A stretch of DNA of 47,247 nt from Actinomycetes bacterium (lineage in GTDB: Bacteria; Actinomycetota; Acidimicrobiia; Acidimicrobiales; RAAP-2), in NCBI GenBank assembly GCA_021793395.1, contig JAJYSU010000012.1, positions 1 to 47,247 on the forward strand, in the 5' to 3' direction. Position numbers and translations under genes: made by a program. Below are positions 43,428 to 47,247 of this stretch, piece by piece. The notes under the pieces are model-generated. The model made no database searches. It had not been told where the DNA came from and saw nothing but the letters and a program-made list of their open reading frames with translations. Position 1 is the first letter of the stretch. Every line of letters starts with the position of its first letter.

Positions 43428-44213
43428 TCAATGCGCGCCAATGCGCTTGACGGCGTCGGCGTCGAGTGGACCGGGCTCGTTAATCTTCTTCCAGATTGCC
43501 TTTGGCCAGGAGATCCACACGCTTAGATGCTGGTACGGCCTACTGGTTACGATCCGCGCAGCAGAGGCATCACTCCAGTCACCATCGATGAACACCAAAG
43601 CTGGCCTGATTGGTACGGACTTGTCGCCAAGTACCTGTGCAACGGGTATCACCAGATTGAAGATGGCCTCCACCGCGGCGGTACGGTCCTTGCCTCCGAC
43701 GAAGAGCCGCTTCTCCGTGCCGAACATTGAGGTGGACTTATACGCGATCTTGCCCCGCCAGACCTTGGAGTCGATGATCCAAACCCCAGACGGCGCGACG
43801 ACGATGTGATCAATGTTCGACTTCGTACCCGGTACCCCGCGGTCAGTGAGTATGACTGAGCCTTCGTTCAAGTGATTATGGAGTGCCAGGTCCATCAGAT
43901 ATTCGCCTGCCGCCCCTTTGGTCCACTTGGGGTCACGACGCACGCGCGCCTCGCGCAATGCTGCGGACCCACCGACGGGGTCTGGCTGCGCTGGCTCAGG
44001 TGCTGACTCACTTGGGCCAACTTCGGCTGCTGGCCCACACGCCCGGCACCGAACCTTCTTCACCGCGGCGTTGTGCCAGCCGACTTCCTTCTTCTCGATG
44101 GTCACCCCGCAGGACTCGCAAGTGCCGCCGAAGCGAAGAGGCTTGGATTCCCAGGTCATGTTCTGTGAGGATAGCGAAGGGCTCGAGTCTTCGTGGTTCT
44201 GCGTCCAATCCAT
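43428..44213 (-). CDS. NERD-domain protein with zinc finger, 3' end changed by an insertion
   Basis: A 261-residue protein. An N-terminal zinc ribbon has CESCG and, 22 residues on, CRAC. The C-terminal half is a NERD (nuclease-related) domain: KGAAGEYLMDLAL, VILTDRGVPGTKSNIDHIVV and APSGVWIIDSKVWRGKIAY, with Asp-Ser-Lys at the PD-(D/E)XK position. NERD proteins are thought to process DNA and are seen in defence systems. The start at 44213 has GGAG 4 bp upstream. The stop codon is inside the IS3 end; before insertion the protein ended HLEVKLRPR. Only nine residues were lost, so it may still work. Confidence 0.85.
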   Translation of the reverse strand: MDWTQNHEDSSPSLSSQNMTWESKPLRFGGTCESCGVTIEKKEVGWHNAAVKKVRCRACGPAAEVGPSESAPEPAQPDPVGGSAALREARVRRDPKWTKGAAGEYLMDLALHNHLNEGSVILTDRGVPGTKSNIDHIVVAPSGVWIIDSKVWRGKIAYKSTSMFGTEKRLFVGGKDRTAAVEAIFNLVIPVAQVLGDKSVPIRPALVFIDGDWSDASAARIVTSRPYQHLSVWISWPKAIWKKINEPGPLDADAVKRIGAH

Positions 44214-44352
44214 TCACTCCAGTAACGCCCTCAGTGGTCGCAACCGAGTGACTCTGGCGTCGTGCCAGACGCCCCACCCGATAACGAAAGCAGTGCCGTC
44301 GACACCACCGACGACCGACACACTCAGTTCCACCAATATGGACTAGTTGGGT
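44214..44352. other. Left part of the NERD/TIR intergenic region
   Basis: 139 bp between the NERD start and the IS1595-type transposon. Before that insertion it continued directly into 46152-46178, so NERD and TIR genes shared one divergent promoter region of about 165 bp. Confidence 0.6.
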
Positions 44353-44409
44353 TTGGGGGTCTCCATCTAACCGGAGTAACTGGTCGTATTCTTGACTTCC
44401 GCGGCGTCC

Positions 44410-44437
44410 TTGCGTCAGGAGCGTACTGACGTACCAT
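44410..44437 (+). promoter_or_regulatory. Candidate promoter of the passenger gene
   Basis: TTGCGT (44410-44415), 16 bp and TACCAT (44432-44437) lie just before the passenger ATG (44445). TTGGAG next to the ATG could serve as ribosome site. Confidence 0.35.
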
Positions 44438-44444
44438 TGGAGCA

Positions 44445-45050
44445 ATGAAGGTCCAGTCACTTTCCTCTCGATCACCGCACAGGAGTTCGCGCCTGCTGGC
44501 GCGAGCAGCGGCCGCAAGTTCTGCCCTGTGCATCGGAGCGCTCGCAGTGCCCGCGGGCGCTTCAACGGCGAACAGTGGCGGCACGCCGTTGGTCAGCGTT
44601 GGAGGGTGGAACACGGGGTATACCTACCACCTCGCATCGCTCAAAAACTGCGAGATAGGTGATGCGAACTTGGCCTTCAAGAACTCCTCTGGGCAATCGG
44701 TGCGCATCACGGCCGTGAGCCTCAACTCGAACTCGGCAGCCAAAATGGCAGTCACGGCTCGGCTCGTTGAGAGAAATCCCGGTTCGACGACCGGCGAAGT
44801 GGCAGCAACGCTCGCCGTTCCCGTGGTGACGGGATCTGGCATCTCGCGAGCGGCGGTGGGTAGCGTCGTGAAGCCGTTCTCATCCGCACGCCACTGGTAC
44901 TTCGTCGTCCTTCGCGTCCGCTTGCAATCAGGCGCCGCCTACCCTTGGGACATTCGCGGAGCAGACATCAACTACTCCGCGGGGTCGCATCACTACGTCT
45001 TGCACCTACGCCAGCACCTGACTTTGCCGGCAGCTCCAGGCTGCGCCTGA
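44445..45050 (+). CDS. Secreted passenger protein of the IS1595-type transposon
   Basis: A 201-residue protein with a long twin-basic signal region (SSRLLARAAAASSALCIGAL, cleavage near AGAST). The mature chain is beta-rich (ANLAFKNSSGQSVRITAVSL, RHWYFVVLRVRLQSGAA), with one Cys near its start (KNCEI) and one as the next-to-last residue (GCA), which could be joined. I do not recognise the family. Both ends of the transposon enclose it, so it moves with it. Its role is unknown; surface or export function is inferred from the signal peptide. Confidence 0.8.
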   Translation: MKVQSLSSRSPHRSSRLLARAAAASSALCIGALAVPAGASTANSGGTPLVSVGGWNTGYTYHLASLKNCEIGDANLAFKNSSGQSVRITAVSLNSNSAAKMAVTARLVERNPGSTTGEVAATLAVPVVTGSGISRAAVGSVVKPFSSARHWYFVVLRVRLQSGAAYPWDIRGADINYSAGSHHYVLHLRQHLTLPAAPGCA

Positions 45051-45054
45051 CTTT

Positions 45055-46116
45055 TCAGTTCCTCCAAGGGCGGCGCTCTCGTGGGCGTTCGAGCGTGAGC
45101 GTCTGACTCCGCAATGCCGGGGAAGGAGGCGTGGGCTGGATCCGCTTCGGCCGCGGCGTGACGATGAGTTCGTGGTAGGGGGCTGGCCCGTGCGCGACAG
45201 CCTGTTCGAGAAGACGCAGGAATACGAGACCCCGATAGCGACTGGTGCGTCGATTGAACCGGAAGACGAACTCGTCGAGGTATAGCGCCAGATGGTCCCA
45301 GTCTGCGCTGCCTTGGTGGGTGCCGAGCATCCAACGCTTGAAGAGTGAGGCCACACGATGCGCACCGGGCAGAACGACGGTTGCCAGGGCACCCGGAGCA
45401 GGCTGAGCGTTCAAGACGTAGAGGCCTCCCGTGGCGCGAATGTACGAGTTGAGCCCGTCGCTGTGGATGGTCGATCCCGGCGCGACATTGTCGATGAGGA
45501 ACTGACGAAGGGTTGCGTGGTTCACGCGGTCAACGATGCCCATTCGACAGCGCCCGAAACCGCGGGGCTGGTGGCGTTCGACGGCCACGATGACAGGCAA
45601 CTTAGCACCGTGCTGCCGTCCTCCGCGCTGTCCTGGGGTCCGCCCGCCATAGAAGGTCTCGTCAACTTCGACGTCGCCTCGCAGAAGCTCACGGCCCGAG
45701 TTGACGGTGGCGGTCCGCAACTTGGTCAGCATCACCCAGGCCGTCTGGTGGCTCCGAACACCGAGTTGGCGCTGCAACGCCATTGCCGAGATCCCATCCT
45801 TACTGGTGGAGAACAGCCACGCCGCGTGAAACCAGACGGTCAATGGTGTGCGAGTGCGGTCGAAGATGGTGCCGGCCGTGACGCTCGTGCGTAGATGGCA
45901 CTCAGAGCATTCGTACCGTCCATCACCGTTTAGCCAGCCGGCGCCTCCGCAGCTTTCGCACTCGAAACCCTTAGGCCAACGAAGCCACCTGAGGTAATCG
46001 AGACAGTCGGCGTCAGTCGAGAACCACGAGGCGAACTCTCCCAGGTCAGTGGGGTAGTCAAGGTGGGCACGTGGCGCAACGAGCACCCCCAGAACACTAC
46101 TCAAATGAAGTGACAT
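45055..46116 (-). CDS. IS1595-family (ISXO2-like) transposase
   Basis: A 353-residue protein. A zinc ribbon (FECESCGGAGWL, CSEC) near the start is followed by the ISXO2-like DDE domain: VEVDETFYGGRTPGQRGG with the first Asp/Glu, TIHSDGLNSY with the second Asp and FVFRFNRRTSRYR as the final block. The family uses DDNK/DDEN-type chemistry. The ATG at 46116 lies 2 bp inside the right repeat, and GGAG of the repeat serves as ribosome site. It has no stops and seems active. Confidence 0.93.
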   Translation of the reverse strand: MSLHLSSVLGVLVAPRAHLDYPTDLGEFASWFSTDADCLDYLRWLRWPKGFECESCGGAGWLNGDGRYECSECHLRTSVTAGTIFDRTRTPLTVWFHAAWLFSTSKDGISAMALQRQLGVRSHQTAWVMLTKLRTATVNSGRELLRGDVEVDETFYGGRTPGQRGGRQHGAKLPVIVAVERHQPRGFGRCRMGIVDRVNHATLRQFLIDNVAPGSTIHSDGLNSYIRATGGLYVLNAQPAPGALATVVLPGAHRVASLFKRWMLGTHQGSADWDHLALYLDEFVFRFNRRTSRYRGLVFLRLLEQAVAHGPAPYHELIVTPRPKRIQPTPPSPALRSQTLTLERPRERRPWRN

Positions 46117-46178
46117 CCACTCCGGTTAGATGGAGACCCCCAAAGTTGGGTAGGTTCCGAACGTAGAGAGGAACCGCG

Positions 46179-46745
46179 ATGCAACTGTTCATCAGCCACA
46201 GCAGCAAAGACCGTGACTGGGTGGATCGGGTCCAAAAGCGCATCGAGGCGGCCGACGCACAGGCGTACTTGGCCGAGAACGACCGAAGCGGCGTGGGTCA
46301 CGTACTGAACGACAAACTCAAGAGCGCGATTACTGCGAGCAACGCGGTCGTCGTTCTTCTGACCGCAAACGCCGCGACCTCACCGATCGTCCGCGAAGAA
46401 GTTGGGTACGCGCTCGGATTGAACAAGCACGTTATTCCTCTCGTGGCGCCAGAAGTGGCATCGAATCCGTCCGCCCTCGGCATGCTCAACGGGTTGGAGC
46501 ACATACCTTTCGACCGAGAGGACTACTAGGAGGGGCTGATCCAACTAACCGATGTCGTGAACGACCTGGTTAAGGCTGAGCTCACGGGGTCCCATCAAGA
46601 GGAGTGCGCAGCGCTGGCGGCCCAACTCGTCGAACGTGACAACGTCTTGTTGCAGCTCCAGTCGCGCAACGAATCCATACAGGCGCTTTTAATACTTGTG
46701 GGAGCAATTGCCGTTGTCGCGGTGATGTCGCGGCCATCAAGTTGA
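46179..46745 (+). pseudogene. TIR-domain membrane protein interrupted by an in-frame TAG
   Basis: The frame reads as one protein of 188 codons with a TAG at 46527-46529 (codon 117). Codons 1-116 form a TIR domain: MQLFISHSSKDRDWVDRVQK, the AYLAEND block, NAVVVLLTANAATSPIVREE and HVIPLVAPEV. After the TAG the same frame continues EGLIQLTDVVNDLVKAELTG, a helical coiled segment and a final membrane helix (IQALLILVGAIAVVAVMS). Bacterial TIR domains often cut NAD+ on phage infection; here the catalytic Glu would be in VREEVGYALG. The first part alone (46179-46529) could be made as a short TIR. An IS1595-type element now lies 27 bp upstream of the start. Confidence 0.82.
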
Positions 46746-47247
46746 GCCATCGCGAGATTGGTCCAGAACCCGTAGTTACTCCTTCACTCACACTTACCGG
46801 GTTAAATCGCTAATTCCAATAGCGCCTGTACAGAGATCACGCGTGCATCTCGCCCGCGGAGCGCACGGCGATATCATCTACATTTGCAGTGACATTGGAA
46901 CTTGGGATTTGCATGTCTCACGTACTGAAGTCATACTGACCTGATGACGTTGTCTGTCAGCCATTTCTCCAACGATGGACGCGAATAGAATTCGCGTACG
47001 TTGCGTCCATTTAGCCATTGGGTGGTCACCAGGATGGGAAACGCCGCATACGCAGTGGACTATGGTGACGTCTCAAGCCAGGGATTATGTTCATCTCGTG
47101 AGCTCCGTGACGGCGGTTCGAATCCGTGCGGATGCACGATTCACGATTTAACCTCGATCATTCGCCAGTCCGTGTGAACTGATTCTCGCCAGTCCGCGAA
47201 AATGCCCTCCTGGCAGGGGAAACTGTAGGTGCGAACCAAACAGAAAC
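46746..47247. other. Right end of window, no gene supported
   Basis: About 500 bp, A/T-richer than the core. An 8-bp inverted repeat ATGGACGC/GCGTCCAT (46975-46982, 47003-47010) with a nested GCGAA/TTCGC hairpin is seen. Near 47110-47135 the sequence GGCGGTTCGAATCCGTG recalls a tRNA T arm, but no D arm or acceptor partner is found upstream, so it is at most a fragment. Confidence 0.4.

Larger units (their letters stand above)
42081..43430 (+). mobile_element. Complete IS3-family insertion sequence, 1350 bp
   Basis: The ends are imperfect inverted repeats of 28 bp (42081-42108 and 43403-43430; 25 of 28 match; outer part TGATTCGGTCCAGG). Each end is flanked by the same 3-bp ATG (42078-42080 and 43431-43433), a target duplication. 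Inside are orfA and orfB in IS3 order. The clean ends and duplication point to a recent insertion. The right end supplies the new stop codon of the NERD gene. Confidence 0.93.
44353..46143. mobile_element. IS1595-family transposon with a passenger gene, 1791 bp
   Basis: The ends are perfect 25-bp inverted repeats (44353-44377 and 46119-46143; begins TTGGGGGTCTCCATCTAACC). They are flanked by an exact 8-bp duplication AGTTGGGT (44345-44352 and 46144-46151), the size known for IS1595. Inside are a secreted passenger protein on the plus strand and the transposase on the minus strand, with stops 4 bp apart. It landed 27 bp before the TIR gene start. The transposase ribosome site lies in the right inverted repeat. 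Confidence 0.92.

Noticed and set aside
47085..47137. A full tRNA gene at the right end
   Set aside because: Only a T-arm-like piece is seen; no D arm, anticodon stem or matching acceptor strand could be drawn.
1..47247. CRISPR arrays, rRNA genes, known riboswitches
   Set aside because: I saw no regularly spaced repeats, no rRNA-like stretches and no riboswitch core that I could support.

Overview
The window is high-GC bacterial DNA from an actinobacterium. The signs are a PASTA-type PknB kinase beside a PstP-like phosphatase and CrgA, a SenX3/RegX3-type pair, many GTG starts, and SCO6880-family conjugation-type genes. The gene content would fit an uncultured member of the Acidimicrobiia, but that placement is inference. 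Most genes are packed tightly, with 4-bp GTGA/ATGA overlaps and promoters that may give leaderless mRNAs.

Layout. (1) 1-12.95 kb is core: pstP (cut by the window edge), pknB, crgA; a FadA5-like thiolase, two hotdog thioesterases, a pirin and a COG4705-type membrane protein; a DUF4232 secreted protein; a MarR regulator divergent from a DODA-type dioxygenase; a PH-like protein; a secreted two-repeat protein; and a second membrane Ser/Thr kinase. (2) About 13-19.9 kb is an accessory stretch next to the 3' end of tRNA-Ile. It holds a decayed IS3-type transposase, an SGNH hydrolase, a low-GC nuclease-helicase (DUF2075/SLFN-g3 type), a decayed second transposase and a RelE-like toxin-antitoxin pair. 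(3) 19.95-40.1 kb is core again: TesB-like thioesterase, PQ-loop-like membrane protein, DUF2252 protein, tRNA-Ala, a three-gene split cytochrome b operon, ctaA, ctaB, a TlpA-like thioredoxin, an ABC-2 exporter, serS, regX3/senX3, a compact five-gene type IV secretion-like operon without a relaxase, a ROK kinase, an M20 amidohydrolase and tRNA-Arg. (4) 40.1-47.2 kb, to the right of the 3' end of tRNA-Arg, is accessory: DoxX, a NERD-domain protein, a TIR-domain protein and two insertion elements whose ends and target duplications can be read exactly.

How the genes work together. Cytochrome b, ctaA/ctaB and the thioredoxin form a respiratory-chain biogenesis block. PstP, PknB and CrgA form a cell-wall and division signalling block. 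The five type IV secretion-like genes are overlapped head to tail and look like one machine: two-TM pilin-like subunit, TrbL/VirB6-like membrane protein, SCO6880 N-half, VirB4 ATPase half and VirD4-like ATPase. In the last 5 kb, removing the two insertion elements restores an ancestral arrangement of a NERD protein and a TIR-transmembrane protein facing away from each other. It was probably a small defence-type locus, now damaged by an IS3 element that changed the NERD C-terminus, an IS1595-type transposon just upstream of the TIR gene, and an in-frame amber codon in the TIR gene.
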